From: CAXXOK01 sp963675365
GTDB lineage: Bacteria > Bacillota > Clostridia > Christensenellales > Aristaeellaceae
Assembly: GCA_963675365.2 (NCBI GenBank)
Contig: CAXXVA010000003.1
Location: forward strand, 868,001 to 932,000
Length of the DNA stretch: 64,000 nt
Direction of reading: 5' to 3'
Positions within the stretch are counted from its first letter, which is position 1. The number at the start of each line of letters is the position of its first letter. Both the position numbers and the translations under genes were made by a program. The notes below the pieces were generated by a model. It worked only from the letters and a program-made list of their open reading frames with translations, was not told the DNA's origin and did not search any database. Positions 34,141 to 43,659 of the stretch are shown here, piece by piece.

Positions 34141-34797
34141 TCAACCGCTGATGCCGGCGATATCGTCCTTCTGACCGAGTACGAGCAGGATATCGCCTGT
34201 CTGGAACACGGCGTCCGGCGAGGGCGATACAATGAACTGTCCGTCGCGCTGGATCGCCAGAATACTGATGCCATATTTTCGGCGGACGTCGACCTCGATA
34301 ATCGAACTTCCCGCCCATTTGGCCGGGAGGATAATTTCGATCAATCTATAATCACCCGAAAACTCCATCATTTCCAGGACGTTGGGTGTGATCAAAGATT
34401 TTGCGACGCGCACGCCCATATCGCGCTCGGGAAACACCACGCGGTCCACGCCGATCTTGCGCAGTACCTTGGCGTGGATTTCGTCAGTTGCCTTGGCGAT
34501 CAGATACGGCACGCCGAGCTCCTTGATAATGACGCAAACCAGAATACTGTCGCGCAGGTTCTTGCCGATGGAAACGATTACGGCGTCGAAATTGCGCACG
34601 CCGAGCTCCTGCAATGCGGCTTCGTCCGTCGCGTCGATCTGGACGGCCTGTGTTACATACGGCGCGATCGCTTCTACCAGATCCGCATCCGCGTCTACGG
34701 CAAGCACCTCGTGGCCAAATTCGTGCAGGGCTTTGGCAAGGCTAGAACCGAACAGCCCCATTCCCAGCACCATAAATTGCTTTGTTTTGCCCTTCAT
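34141..34797 (-). CDS. ktrA: Potassium uptake regulatory subunit KtrA/TrkA
   Basis: A 218-residue cytoplasmic gating subunit. Residues 1-140 are the RCK_N Rossmann domain (VLGMGLFGSSLAKAL, AVDADADLVEAI, DATDEAAL) that binds ATP/ADP or NAD; residues 145-218 are the RCK_C domain, a site for cyclic di-AMP in related KtrA proteins. The ATG has AAGGAGG upstream. It is downstream of ktrB by 14 bases. Confidence 0.94.
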   Translation of the reverse strand: MKGKTKQFMVLGMGLFGSSLAKALHEFGHEVLAVDADADLVEAIAPYVTQAVQIDATDEAALQELGVRNFDAVIVSIGKNLRDSILVCVIIKELGVPYLIAKATDEIHAKVLRKIGVDRVVFPERDMGVRVAKSLITPNVLEMMEFSGDYRLIEIILPAKWAGSSIIEVDVRRKYGISILAIQRDGQFIVSPSPDAVFQTGDILLVLGQKDDIAGISG

Positions 34798-34811
34798 TAC
34801 AGGTTTCCTCC

Positions 34812-36203
34812 TTAACCGATCATCGGTTTTTCTTCAGGATAATGCAGGCGGTTTTTAGCGTTATGCTCCAGCCTGTTTGCCAGCGCAAACGCAAGCGTCA
34901 GCGGGCCTACCCGCCCGAAGAACATCACGGGGATCAAGAACATCTGTGAAAACCGGGTCAGCGACGGCGTGCTGACTGAGGACAGCCCAACCGTGCCGAA
35001 CGCGGAGGTGGATTCAAACAGCAGATCGATCATCTTCATCCCTGAATTTCGTTCCGCTAGCGAGAGTACGATGGCACAAGTGAAAACGATGAATAGGCTG
35101 ATCAGTACAATCGTCAGCGCGCGTTTGAAAACGTTGACCGGAATCTGTTTTCCGAAAAGCACGACGGACTCGTGCGCGCGGATAATCGTAAACGCCATCA
35201 GAATCAACACGCCGATGGTCGTCGTTTTCACGCCGCCGCCGGTGGACGCTGGCGAGGCGCCGATGAACATGAAGATGATGCCGATGAGTTTGGAACTGTC
35301 GGTCAAGCTCGCCTGATCAATTGTCGAAAACCCGGCGGTACGCAGTGTGACGGACTGGAAGAATCCGTTCATCAGCTTTTCAAAGAAATTCATTCCGCCA
35401 AGCGTTTTAGGGTTATCCCATTCAAAGGACACTGTCAAGATCAGGCCAAGCAGCAGCAGCGCTGCGGTAATAATCAACACAAGTTTGGTGTGCAGGGAGA
35501 ATTTTTTAAACCGCATACGGTTCTGATAGATCTCCAGCAGGACGAAAAACCCTAGACCGCCGAGGATAGTCAGCCCCGCCATGGTCAGCACCACGATTGG
35601 ATCGCTGGAAAATTCAGTAATGCTTTTAAAGCCACCGAACAGATCAAACCCGGCGTTGCAAAACGCGCTGACAGAATGAAAAACGCTGTTTTCAATGCCC
35701 CTAGTGACGCCGAACATTGGAATAAACCGGCTGCTCAGGATGAACGCGCCAAGCAGCTCGAAGGAAAACGCCATCAACGTAAACCATTTGATCAGGCGAA
35801 TGAGGCCGGAAAGTCCGGTGGTATTCATCGACTCGCGGATCAGCACGCGGTTACGCAGCGAAATCCGCCTGCCGAGCGCGATCATCACCAGCGTAGCGAA
35901 GATCATCAGTCCCAGACCGCCGATCTGGATCAGAACCAGGATGACCATTCGGCCAAATAAGGTGAACGTAGTCCCGGTATCCAGCACGATCAGTCCTGTC
36001 ACGCAGACCGACGAGGTGGCGGTGAACAAAGCGTTATGCAGGCCAATGGATTGCTTGCTGACGGATGCGATCGGCAAGGATAAAAGGATGGTTCCGAGCA
36101 GAATCAAACTTAAAAAGCCAAGCGCAAGGATGCGCTCCGGGCGTATTGTACGTTGAGCCAGGATGCCTTTGGGGTTGTCCGAGAGCTTCCGGTGCAAGTT
36201 CAA
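34812..36203 (-). CDS. ktrB: Potassium uptake transmembrane subunit KtrB/TrkH
   Basis: A 463-residue ion channel/transporter subunit with four repeated M1-P-M2 units. Selectivity-filter-like segments are visible as TSSVCVTGL, SAFCNAGFDLFGG, LRTAGFSTID and SAFGTVGLSS, each with the conserved central Gly. Start codons are two TTGs at 36203 and 36197; the ribosome site GAGGTGA fits the second better by spacing, so the protein may be two residues shorter. In operon with ktrA. Confidence 0.94.
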   Translation of the reverse strand: MNLHRKLSDNPKGILAQRTIRPERILALGFLSLILLGTILLSLPIASVSKQSIGLHNALFTATSSVCVTGLIVLDTGTTFTLFGRMVILVLIQIGGLGLMIFATLVMIALGRRISLRNRVLIRESMNTTGLSGLIRLIKWFTLMAFSFELLGAFILSSRFIPMFGVTRGIENSVFHSVSAFCNAGFDLFGGFKSITEFSSDPIVVLTMAGLTILGGLGFFVLLEIYQNRMRFKKFSLHTKLVLIITAALLLLGLILTVSFEWDNPKTLGGMNFFEKLMNGFFQSVTLRTAGFSTIDQASLTDSSKLIGIIFMFIGASPASTGGGVKTTTIGVLILMAFTIIRAHESVVLFGKQIPVNVFKRALTIVLISLFIVFTCAIVLSLAERNSGMKMIDLLFESTSAFGTVGLSSVSTPSLTRFSQMFLIPVMFFGRVGPLTLAFALANRLEHNAKNRLHYPEEKPMIG

Positions 36204-36215
36204 ATCACCTCGGAT

Positions 36216-37736
36216 CTATAATGCCTTCTCAAGAACGGAAATATCGAGCCCGGAAAGCGGCTTGAGGATTTGATGCAGAACGCGCAGCATTTTTGTGCTG
36301 CCGCCCGGTACGTCGCTTTCCACGTTTAACGGCATGACTGGATCGTGTACGGACAGCCGGAGCAGAATCCATCCGTTGTCTTTCCCGTCTCCCAGATGAA
36401 AGCTGATGCGCACCCCTTCGCGGTTGTCCGGCGCGATACGGCAGTCCGGCCGGTCGGATGTTTGTTTCAATACTGTCTGAATGACCGATTCTCCTGCCTT
36501 GCGAAAATCGGGATCGAGGATCTTCAGCCTGTACTCGGCGCTTTCCAGCGGCTCCTTCAGAGCGTTAATCAGCGAGGAAAGCAACCTGCCTTCTCGCTTT
36601 AACAGCATGGCGCGGATGATCAGGTATGTGACAAGGTACATGCCATCGTCTAAAAAGCGATTTTCGCGCATCGCGGCATGCCCGCTAGTTTCGATGGCAA
36701 GCGGACAATCAATTCCGGCCGCGTTCAGCCGCAGGGCTTCGTCGATCACGTTGCGGTAACCCCGTTTATAGCGGTACTGGGTTCCGCCTAATCCCTTAAT
36801 AAACATAGCAAGCCCGGAGGACGTCACCGAATCGGTCACGATGGTCGCTCTCGGATATTTTTGCAGAAGTATGGCGCTGATCAGTGCGATCAGCCGGTTG
36901 CGGTTGATCTCCTTGCCGGTGGAATCGACGATCGCCGCGCGGTCGCAGTCAGCGTCGAAGATCACGCCCAGATCGGCGCCGGCCTTTACTACAGCGTCGG
37001 AAACTGAGTCCATCGCCTCTTCGTTTTCCGGGTTGGGCGGATGGTTTGGGAAATGTCCGTCCGGCTCCAGGAACTGGCTGCCGTCCGTGCTAGCGCCAAG
37101 AGACGAAAGCATCTCCGCATAAAATCCGCCCGCGCCGTTTCCGGCGTCCACGACCACATGCAGTCCGCTTAGCGGCTTGTCCGAGTTTGTACCCAATCCC
37201 TTTTTGATCAGCGTTTCCAGATGCCATTGATACAAAGGAATATACGGGTAAGAGACGACATTGCCGGGGTTCAGTTTGCTTGATCCCTGCTCGTTTTCAG
37301 CCAGTGCGGTCACACGGCCGATATCGTCGTGACCGAGTCCGCCGGCCTCCGTGAAGAACTTCATACCATTGATGTTCCATGGATGATGGCTTGCCGTCAT
37401 CATGATCGATCCGGTCGGCGTAAATCCGGGTTCAAGGATCGCCATATACATGGATGGGGTCGTGCACATTCCGCAGTCGTATGCTTTCGCCCCAGTGGAC
37501 ACGATGCCCTCGCAGGCCGCTTTCATCAGGGCGGGTCCGGAAAGCCTGGAATCCCTGCCGACGGCAACGGAAACACGATCCAGCGATAGTGAAAACCGCT
37601 CCGCAAGGTACGCGGCAAAGGCCGCGCCAAGACGAAATACGGCCTTCTCCGTCAGAATGGCTCCGTCGCCGAGCGCGATTCCCCGTATATCCGATCCGCT
37701 GATCAGGTTATGGTATTGGATGATTTCGTTGCTCAC
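36216..37736 (-). CDS. Phosphoglucomutase/phosphomannomutase family protein
   Basis: A 506-residue alpha-D-phosphohexomutase. The phosphoserine loop is MMTASHHPWNINGMKF, the metal loop DADCDRAAI (a variant of DGDGDR, with Ala and Cys for the two Gly), the sugar-binding loop ETSGHAAM, and the C-terminal phosphate loop appears as RPDCRIAPDNREGVRI. It interconverts hexose 1- and 6-phosphates and would supply sugar nucleotides for cell-wall or capsule synthesis. The GTG start has AGGAG eight bases upstream. It precedes ktrB but the functions are not obviously linked. Confidence 0.86.
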   Translation of the reverse strand: MSNEIIQYHNLISGSDIRGIALGDGAILTEKAVFRLGAAFAAYLAERFSLSLDRVSVAVGRDSRLSGPALMKAACEGIVSTGAKAYDCGMCTTPSMYMAILEPGFTPTGSIMMTASHHPWNINGMKFFTEAGGLGHDDIGRVTALAENEQGSSKLNPGNVVSYPYIPLYQWHLETLIKKGLGTNSDKPLSGLHVVVDAGNGAGGFYAEMLSSLGASTDGSQFLEPDGHFPNHPPNPENEEAMDSVSDAVVKAGADLGVIFDADCDRAAIVDSTGKEINRNRLIALISAILLQKYPRATIVTDSVTSSGLAMFIKGLGGTQYRYKRGYRNVIDEALRLNAAGIDCPLAIETSGHAAMRENRFLDDGMYLVTYLIIRAMLLKREGRLLSSLINALKEPLESAEYRLKILDPDFRKAGESVIQTVLKQTSDRPDCRIAPDNREGVRISFHLGDGKDNGWILLRLSVHDPVMPLNVESDVPGGSTKMLRVLHQILKPLSGLDISVLEKAL

Positions 37737-37751
37737 AGATTTATACTCCTA

Positions 37752-38444
37752 TCACGCGTCTAGAGTTGCTTTGCCCAGATCCGCAAGTCTCCGAAACAGC
37801 AGATACATGGGCTTCAAGCGCAGATAATCCTGCCCGCATTGCCGGGCGATGTCCGGTGTATATGCATCGGCAAGCGCTCCGCGTTTGCTGATATACAGTT
37901 CTTTATGAATGTACAGGCTTTTCATTTCTTCAGGCACGCCTTCAGGGACTTTACGTCTCAAATACACGTCGCCGTCGATTTTAAAATCATCCTGCGGTAT
38001 GCGCGCCTCACGCAGAGCTTTTTGCACCTCGGACGGGCGCTGCTCGATCATCGTCCGTAAAGCGTCCAGCGCGGGGCGGTTCGGCCCCCAAAACCCCAGA
38101 CCCCAGCCGACCGTATCTGGCGAAAGCTCAAACCAGTACATGACCGCTTCATCCCGCGGTTCACCCTCGCGCTTAAACATCAGCCACAGATGATCACGGT
38201 ATGGCGTCTTATCCTTGGTAAAGCGCGTATCGCGCCGGATGCGTGCCAGGCATTTGCCGGGACGCAGTTCAAAATCGTCCGCGATGCTGTTCATCACAGG
38301 CGCCATTTCCGTAATGAACTCAAAAAAAGGCTTTTTAACAAAAGCCTCGTATTCATTTCGATGTTCGTTGAAATAGGAAGCGTCGTTGTGAAAGCGCAAT
38401 CCAAGAAAGAAACGGATGGTTTCTTCCGGAAAACCGTTGAACAC
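37752..38444 (-). CDS. DUF2461 domain protein
   Basis: About 230 residues, covered by the DUF2461 family: FNGFPEETIRFFLGLRFHN at the N-terminus, the central RIRRDTRFTKDKTPYRDHLWLMF signature and a conserved WFELSPDTVGWGLGFW. Function unknown. A GTG at 38453 would add three residues, but AAAGGGG is better placed for the GTG at 38444. Confidence 0.82.
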   Translation of the reverse strand: MFNGFPEETIRFFLGLRFHNDASYFNEHRNEYEAFVKKPFFEFITEMAPVMNSIADDFELRPGKCLARIRRDTRFTKDKTPYRDHLWLMFKREGEPRDEAVMYWFELSPDTVGWGLGFWGPNRPALDALRTMIEQRPSEVQKALREARIPQDDFKIDGDVYLRRKVPEGVPEEMKSLYIHKELYISKRGALADAYTPDIARQCGQDYLRLKPMYLLFRRLADLGKATLDA

Positions 38445-38557
38445 CGGGATCACCCCTTTGCCCGCAGTATGTCAAACTGAATGAACCGCATCGCGAAACA
38501 TTGCTGTCAATGCTTCGCCGCGCATGAAACAGGATCGTCAAGGACGAGAGCGCGCGG

Positions 38558-40525
38558 TTACTCTTCTTTCTTGTCGTCCTCTTCCGGTGCGCTGTCACGG
38601 TCCGGTTCGCCGGACTGTCTTGCATAGGGGGATACCCTGCCGCTTCTGCGCCTGTGCGTCGCTTTTTCTGGCGCATCCGGTTCTTCCTGAGGCGTTTCCC
38701 ATCCGGAAAGATCCGCGTCTTCGGGCTGTGCGTCGTCCTTGGGCTCCTGATCGGCGATCTGATAGGCGTTGCGCACATACTTCATATGCGGCAGTTCCTC
38801 ATCCGAAAGCTGGTCGAAATCGCTGTCCTCTTCAGGCTCCGTGGCTTCTTCCGGCTGCGCGTCTTCAGGTTCCTGCTGTTCCTTTTCCTCGGCAGGCGCG
38901 ATATAGTCACGGTGGCTGGAACGCTCCAGGTGATCCAGCGCATTCTGAGAAGCTTTCCTTAAGTCAGCGCGCTTCTTTGTCGCAATGATCAGTATCACAG
39001 CCGCAACCAGCAATAGCACAAACCCGGCGATCATCAGCGGGTAGAAGAACGTGCGCAGAAGCTTTGGCAGCGTCCCGATATCCGGATCGCTGATCTTGGG
39101 ATAGGTCGCCTTGACAAAGGTCGGCTCCGGCGTCGGGGTGATGTTCGGGTCGGGCGTTACGGGTGCGGGCGTCGGCGTCAGGAACGCGATCTGGAGAATG
39201 TTGGATTTGAACGTCCATTCATTGTCCAGCAGATCTTTGGCGACCGCATGGAACTGATATTGCCCAGCCATGCCCAGCGTAACGTCGCGGGACAACTTGC
39301 GGGTCTCCCCCGCCGGGATCGAATCAAAGGTATACATGAGGGTCGTGCCCTGATAGACGTTGACATCCGTCGCGTCTACGGTGCTGCTGTTTGTGATCAA
39401 AACCTCGAACCGTACGGTCTCGTTGGTGGAATAGACCTCCGATTTGCTGGAGGACAGGGTCATCTCCAGATTCAGCGCCTGCTCGGGATCCATGGCGATC
39501 AGCGACAGTATATCGCTGTCGAAGCTGACTTCCGTTCCCGTTTTGTCGATGGCGAGGATTTGGAACTGGAAATCGGTGGATTTCGTCAGGGTGATTTCCT
39601 TTTCAAGCGTAAGTGATTCACCCGCTGGCAGCGTGAGGTTGGTAAATACGTCGCCCAAGGTCGCGTCGGTTACGCGGACGTCAGAATAATCCACGTTCCC
39701 GGTATTATCAAGTTGCAGCGTCAGCTTGATGGTTTCGTTCATCAGTACGCCTTTTTTATCGGCTGTCAGGGTTGCGATCACGACCGGTTCCGCATAAACG
39801 ATAACCTTCTCGTCTGTTTCGTAGGTCTGCTCTTTTGTGCCGTCGGCGATCGTATAGGTGATGGTGCCTTTGCTGGTCAGATCGCTTGTGTCCATCACAA
39901 CAGGCAGCTTAACCTGCGCAGTCTGCCCGGCTTTCAGCTCTTCGGCGACTGTAAGTTTATCCGCAAGGATATCCTTGGTTTCCGTAAGCGTAAGATTCTT
40001 AATTGAAACGGTGCCCTCGTTGGTGATGTCGTAAATGACGTTAACCGTCTGATCCTTACGTGCGGTTTCCGGAATGATAGTCCGCGTTACCGCGATTTTC
40101 GCTTCATACACGACCTGCTCAATCTGGCCGCGAATGGGCTGACTTTGGGTCTTGCTCGTACCGTTGTCGTCCACGATCGTATACTTGACGAAAAACACGA
40201 TCTGCCCGTTTTCCAGAGTACGCTGGTTAACGGCCCACGTGCCGGTCCATGTTTTTACTTCTCCGGCTTTCAGCGTTACAGAGCCGTTATCACCGAAATC
40301 TTTCACCACCTGGCTGGTGGGATCAAACAGCGTCAGGGGGCTGGTCATGTCCGTATCCCCGGCGTTGGATATGGTAATGGTAATCGTCACGTCTCCCGGC
40401 TCTGAGAGGGTGGAAGGATCGACCTCCATCGTGCAAACGATCGGATCGGTGGCTGCCGACGCCATGGAACACAACGCCAGCGTTGCTATGAACAAAAGCG
40501 CCAGGACGATCAATTTATGTTTCAT
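38558..40525 (-). CDS. CARDB/COG1361-repeat surface protein with C-terminal membrane anchor and acidic tail
   Basis: A 655-residue protein. A signal peptide covers residues 1-24 (cleavage near SMASA). Four to five adhesion-like beta-sandwich repeats of about 110 residues follow, with recurring ITISNAGDTDM, YDITNEGTVS, LQLDNTGNVDYSDV and VLITNSSTVDATDV segments. A Thr/Pro linker (TPTPAPVTPDPNITPTPEPT) leads to one transmembrane helix (about residues 515-535) and a ~120-residue Glu/Asp/Pro-rich cytoplasmic tail. Such domains occur in surface proteins of anaerobes, but the role is not known. The ATG at 40525 lacks its own close ribosome site and follows a five-codon mini-ORF by one base. Confidence 0.75.
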   Translation of the reverse strand: MKHKLIVLALLFIATLALCSMASAATDPIVCTMEVDPSTLSEPGDVTITITISNAGDTDMTSPLTLFDPTSQVVKDFGDNGSVTLKAGEVKTWTGTWAVNQRTLENGQIVFFVKYTIVDDNGTSKTQSQPIRGQIEQVVYEAKIAVTRTIIPETARKDQTVNVIYDITNEGTVSIKNLTLTETKDILADKLTVAEELKAGQTAQVKLPVVMDTSDLTSKGTITYTIADGTKEQTYETDEKVIVYAEPVVIATLTADKKGVLMNETIKLTLQLDNTGNVDYSDVRVTDATLGDVFTNLTLPAGESLTLEKEITLTKSTDFQFQILAIDKTGTEVSFDSDILSLIAMDPEQALNLEMTLSSSKSEVYSTNETVRFEVLITNSSTVDATDVNVYQGTTLMYTFDSIPAGETRKLSRDVTLGMAGQYQFHAVAKDLLDNEWTFKSNILQIAFLTPTPAPVTPDPNITPTPEPTFVKATYPKISDPDIGTLPKLLRTFFYPLMIAGFVLLLVAAVILIIATKKRADLRKASQNALDHLERSSHRDYIAPAEEKEQQEPEDAQPEEATEPEEDSDFDQLSDEELPHMKYVRNAYQIADQEPKDDAQPEDADLSGWETPQEEPDAPEKATHRRRSGRVSPYARQSGEPDRDSAPEEDDKKEE

Positions 40526-40686
40526 GTCAATTGCGGGCGTGCATGTGACGCCCTGCCTCCCTTCGGCGGATGAAGCCGACATTGATCATAGAACCATCAG
40601 CATGTCCGACAGTTTACCAAACCGCTGCGCAATTCGCATACGCGCCGTGCCGCAGTGCTAGAAACAATCTGTCCATACTTACGCAT

Positions 40687-40715
40687 ATTGTAGTTCATAT
40701 GGGTTTTTGTGTCAA
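40687..40715 (-). promoter_or_regulatory. Promoter of the CARDB-repeat protein gene
   Basis: Minus strand TTGACA (40715-40710), 17 bases, TACAAT (40692-40687). Start of transcription is expected near 40680. Confidence 0.6.
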
Positions 40716-40822
40716 GCGCAACGGGATATCCCGCAATGCCCTCCAAGGCTCTGAAACGCTTTGTAAGCAATTGTTACAATACGGTCTTTGGCCGCTGTCA
40801 GCTATGAAACGGCCGGCGCGTA

Positions 40823-40831
40823 TGCTATAAT
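40823..40831 (+). promoter_or_regulatory. Extended -10 promoter of the class A PBP gene
   Basis: TGCTATAAT (TG at 40823-40824, TATAAT at 40826-40831), with no good -35; the TG extension would compensate. It lies 40 bases before the TTG start. Confidence 0.5.
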
Positions 40832-40871
40832 ACCCTCGATAGCCAGTACTCGTTTTATCGGAGGGATACGC

Positions 40872-43646
40872 TTGTCAAAGCAGCATAACGGTTTACCGCC
40901 GCTTTACGGTACGGAGCCGGAAAACGCATACCAGGATCCCTATGGATCCGATGATTCCGGCTACGAACAGGGGCCCTTTGACGATCGCAGACCTGCGAAA
41001 AAGAGCTTTACGCTTTTCAAGCCGCGGCGGTCAAAACCGAACTTCATCTTTTCTGTGCTGGTCAACGCCGTGCGCATCATTCTGGTTCTTGCCTTGCTTG
41101 CGGTTCTGGCCGCGGGCGGTGCGCTGATCGGAATCGGCAAAGCCTACGTTGGCACCGCGCCGACGCTGGATCTCGCGCTTTTAAGCGACCAGGCGAAGAC
41201 AAGCTTCATCTACGATTCCAACGGCGTCTTGATTACCGATTACAAAGGCACCGAAAACCGCGTGATGGTCAATATCTACCAGATTCCCGAGAATCTGCAG
41301 TATGCCTTCATCGCCGTCGAGGACGTCCGTTTCTTTACGCATAACGGCGTGGACTTCAAGCGTATCCTGGGCTCTCTGATCAAGAACTTCGTTTCCAACC
41401 AGAACCAGGGCGCGTCCACCATCACGCAGCAGCTGATTAAAAATACGGTCCTTTCCAATGAACTCAGCTACAAGCGCAAGATCCAGGAAGCCTATCTGGC
41501 TATGGAACTGGAAACGATGTATACCAAGGCCGAGATTCTAGAGGCCTATCTGAATACCATTTATATGGGGGAAAACTATTACGGCGTCGCGGTTGCGGCC
41601 GAAGGGTACTTCGGAAAGGATTTATCCGAGCTTTCGCTGCGCGAGTGCGCCATGCTCGCCGGAATGACCAACAATCCGTACTATTATAATCCGCGCAGGA
41701 ATTTCTACCTCCGCGAATCGGAAACGACCGATTACGCGGCGCTGACCAACGACCGCACGGATTATGTGCTCAACCTGATGTACACAAACGAATTCATTAC
41801 TTATCAAGAATATCAGGACGCCCTGAATACCGAAACCGCACGCGTGTTGCCTGACTCCGCGGTTGAAGGCGAGGGCATGTACAACTACGCGCATTATGTG
41901 GAATATGCCGTGAAAGAGGTTGTGGATTGTTTTCTGGAAATCAACGGCCTGGAGGATACCAGCGAAAACCGCGCCAAGATGGAAAGTGAACTTCGCACCG
42001 GCGGATACCACGTAACGCTCGCGCTGGATTCAGAAATCCAGCAGATCGTAGAGGACACGCTGGAAAGCTGGACGGATTATCCCGCGCTGCGCGATCCAAG
42101 CGATAAAATCTACCGGGCAAAAAACGCAAACGGCACCTACACCGAGGTCATCCAGCCACAGGCTTCAGCAGTCGTGCTTGACTACCGTACAGGCGAGCTG
42201 AAGGCGATCGTCGGCGGACGTACAAAGCCAACGCAGCGAAAAACCTTAAACCGAGCGACCGATATGAAAATGCCCGTCGGCTCGGCTATCAAGCCTATCG
42301 CCGTGTATGCGCCGGCCATCGAGCTTGGCGCGTCTCCGGCAAGCGTCGTGTTCAATATGCCGCTGCCTATTGAGGGCTGGCTGGATGAAAACAACAACGA
42401 AACCTGGCCGCGCAACTACGGCGGCAGCCAGTATACCGGTCCGGTTACGCTTCGCACCGCCATGAAGTACAGCTACAACGTCGCCGCAGCTCAAACGCTG
42501 ATGACGCTGGTCGGCGTGGAGCGTTCCGTCGATTTTTTGGTGAAATCCGGCGTCGATCCGGATAACATCAACGCGACGCCGTTTGGTCTCGCACTTGGCT
42601 CCAGCGGCATTACGCCAGTACAGATGGCCGTCGCGTTCGGCGTGCTTGGCAACGGGGGCGTATATCAGGAGCCGATATCGGTGCTTGGCATCTCCGACAG
42701 CGACGGCAACGTCATCTGGGACGGACACCAGCAGCAGGAGCGCCGTCAGGTATATAGGCAGTCTACCGCATGGCTGGTCGTGGATATGATGAAAGACGTC
42801 GTATCCGGCGGAACAGGAACCAAGGCGAAGATATCCGGACAGACCGTGGCCGGAAAAACAGGCACCAACAGCGACCAGCGCGGTGTGTTTTTCTGCGGCA
42901 TGACCGGCTGGTATGCGTCCTCGCTTTGGATCGGTCACGATGATTATAAACCGCTGTCTTCCAAGGTAACTGGCGGCAACAGCGCTGCTCCGCTTTGGAA
43001 AGCGTATATGACGAAGATACATGACGCAAAAAACCTGAGCAATCGCGATATTCTGGAAGGTTCTCCCGAGGATTATAGTTTGACGAAAGTTACGACCTGT
43101 GCCGTCAGCGGGCAGCGAGCGACCGACGCCTGCCGAAACGACGTGATGGGTTACGGCGTGGTAACGGACTACTGGTATACGCAGACCGTACCGACTACGC
43201 AGTGCCAGATGCATGTGCTTGCCGACGTATGCACCGTAACCAACCTGATCGCAACGCCGTTCTGTCCCACGGTGGTCACCAAGGGCATCGTCGTCATTCC
43301 CGAAGGGCATCCGCTCTATCGTTTCATTCACGATTCCGTGTATGCGCCCGTGCTTTCCGAATACCTCGGGATCGCAAGCGATCTGGGTATCTGCACTTAC
43401 CATCAAAACGCCGCCTCCAGCAGCGTGGATCCTCTGGTGCAAAATACGCTGATTCCCGACGCGCAGACATTAATCGCAAACGCGCAAACAATGCTTGCGG
43501 GTATGGACGCCGCAAGCACGGAGGCTATGAATATTGTTAGCGCAATCAGTAATCTGCAAATGGTCATCAGCGGCGAACAGCCCAGCAGCGCGGATGTTGC
43601 CGGCGCCATGAGCCTGCTCACCCAGGCGATGGCAGCCGCCTATTAA
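40872..43646 (+). CDS. Class A penicillin-binding protein (PBP1A-type)
   Basis: A bifunctional peptidoglycan synthase of 924 residues. Residues 1-55 are cytoplasmic, then a transmembrane helix at about 60-85. The GT51 glycosyltransferase has AVEDVRFFTHNGVD, GASTITQQLIKN and the RKIQEAYLAMELE motif. The transpeptidase has Ser471 in MPVGSAIKP (SxxK), SYN in MKYSYNVAA, and KTG in VAGKTGTNSD. The C-terminal ~170 residues include an unassigned cysteine-containing extension. Start is TTG at 40872 with GGAGGG six bases upstream; there is no ATG nearby in frame. Confidence 0.95.
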   Translation: MSKQHNGLPPLYGTEPENAYQDPYGSDDSGYEQGPFDDRRPAKKSFTLFKPRRSKPNFIFSVLVNAVRIILVLALLAVLAAGGALIGIGKAYVGTAPTLDLALLSDQAKTSFIYDSNGVLITDYKGTENRVMVNIYQIPENLQYAFIAVEDVRFFTHNGVDFKRILGSLIKNFVSNQNQGASTITQQLIKNTVLSNELSYKRKIQEAYLAMELETMYTKAEILEAYLNTIYMGENYYGVAVAAEGYFGKDLSELSLRECAMLAGMTNNPYYYNPRRNFYLRESETTDYAALTNDRTDYVLNLMYTNEFITYQEYQDALNTETARVLPDSAVEGEGMYNYAHYVEYAVKEVVDCFLEINGLEDTSENRAKMESELRTGGYHVTLALDSEIQQIVEDTLESWTDYPALRDPSDKIYRAKNANGTYTEVIQPQASAVVLDYRTGELKAIVGGRTKPTQRKTLNRATDMKMPVGSAIKPIAVYAPAIELGASPASVVFNMPLPIEGWLDENNNETWPRNYGGSQYTGPVTLRTAMKYSYNVAAAQTLMTLVGVERSVDFLVKSGVDPDNINATPFGLALGSSGITPVQMAVAFGVLGNGGVYQEPISVLGISDSDGNVIWDGHQQQERRQVYRQSTAWLVVDMMKDVVSGGTGTKAKISGQTVAGKTGTNSDQRGVFFCGMTGWYASSLWIGHDDYKPLSSKVTGGNSAAPLWKAYMTKIHDAKNLSNRDILEGSPEDYSLTKVTTCAVSGQRATDACRNDVMGYGVVTDYWYTQTVPTTQCQMHVLADVCTVTNLIATPFCPTVVTKGIVVIPEGHPLYRFIHDSVYAPVLSEYLGIASDLGICTYHQNAASSSVDPLVQNTLIPDAQTLIANAQTMLAGMDAASTEAMNIVSAISNLQMVISGEQPSSADVAGAMSLLTQAMAAAY

Positions 43647-43659
43647 ACCGAAACTATCA

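Larger units (their letters stand above)
40526..40871. other. 346-bp divergent intergenic region
   Basis: Holds a leftward promoter (40715-40687) and a rightward extended -10 (40823-40831). It also has a near-palindrome TTGTAA-GCAATTG-TTACAA at 40761-40779 and a GGCCG/CGGCC stem around 40790-40815. The leftward transcript would have a ~150-base untranslated leader ending in the mini-ORF at 40544-40527. No tRNA, riboswitch or larger gene was seen. Confidence 0.6.

Noticed and set aside
40761..40779. TTGTAA/TTACAA near-palindrome as a defined operator
   Set aside because: The arms are short and AT-rich, and no partner regulator is nearby; mentioned only in the intergenic entry.
42246..43442. 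398-codon open frame antisense to the class A PBP gene
   Set aside because: The PBP active-site motifs are on the other strand; the antisense product has low-complexity His/Arg-rich composition.
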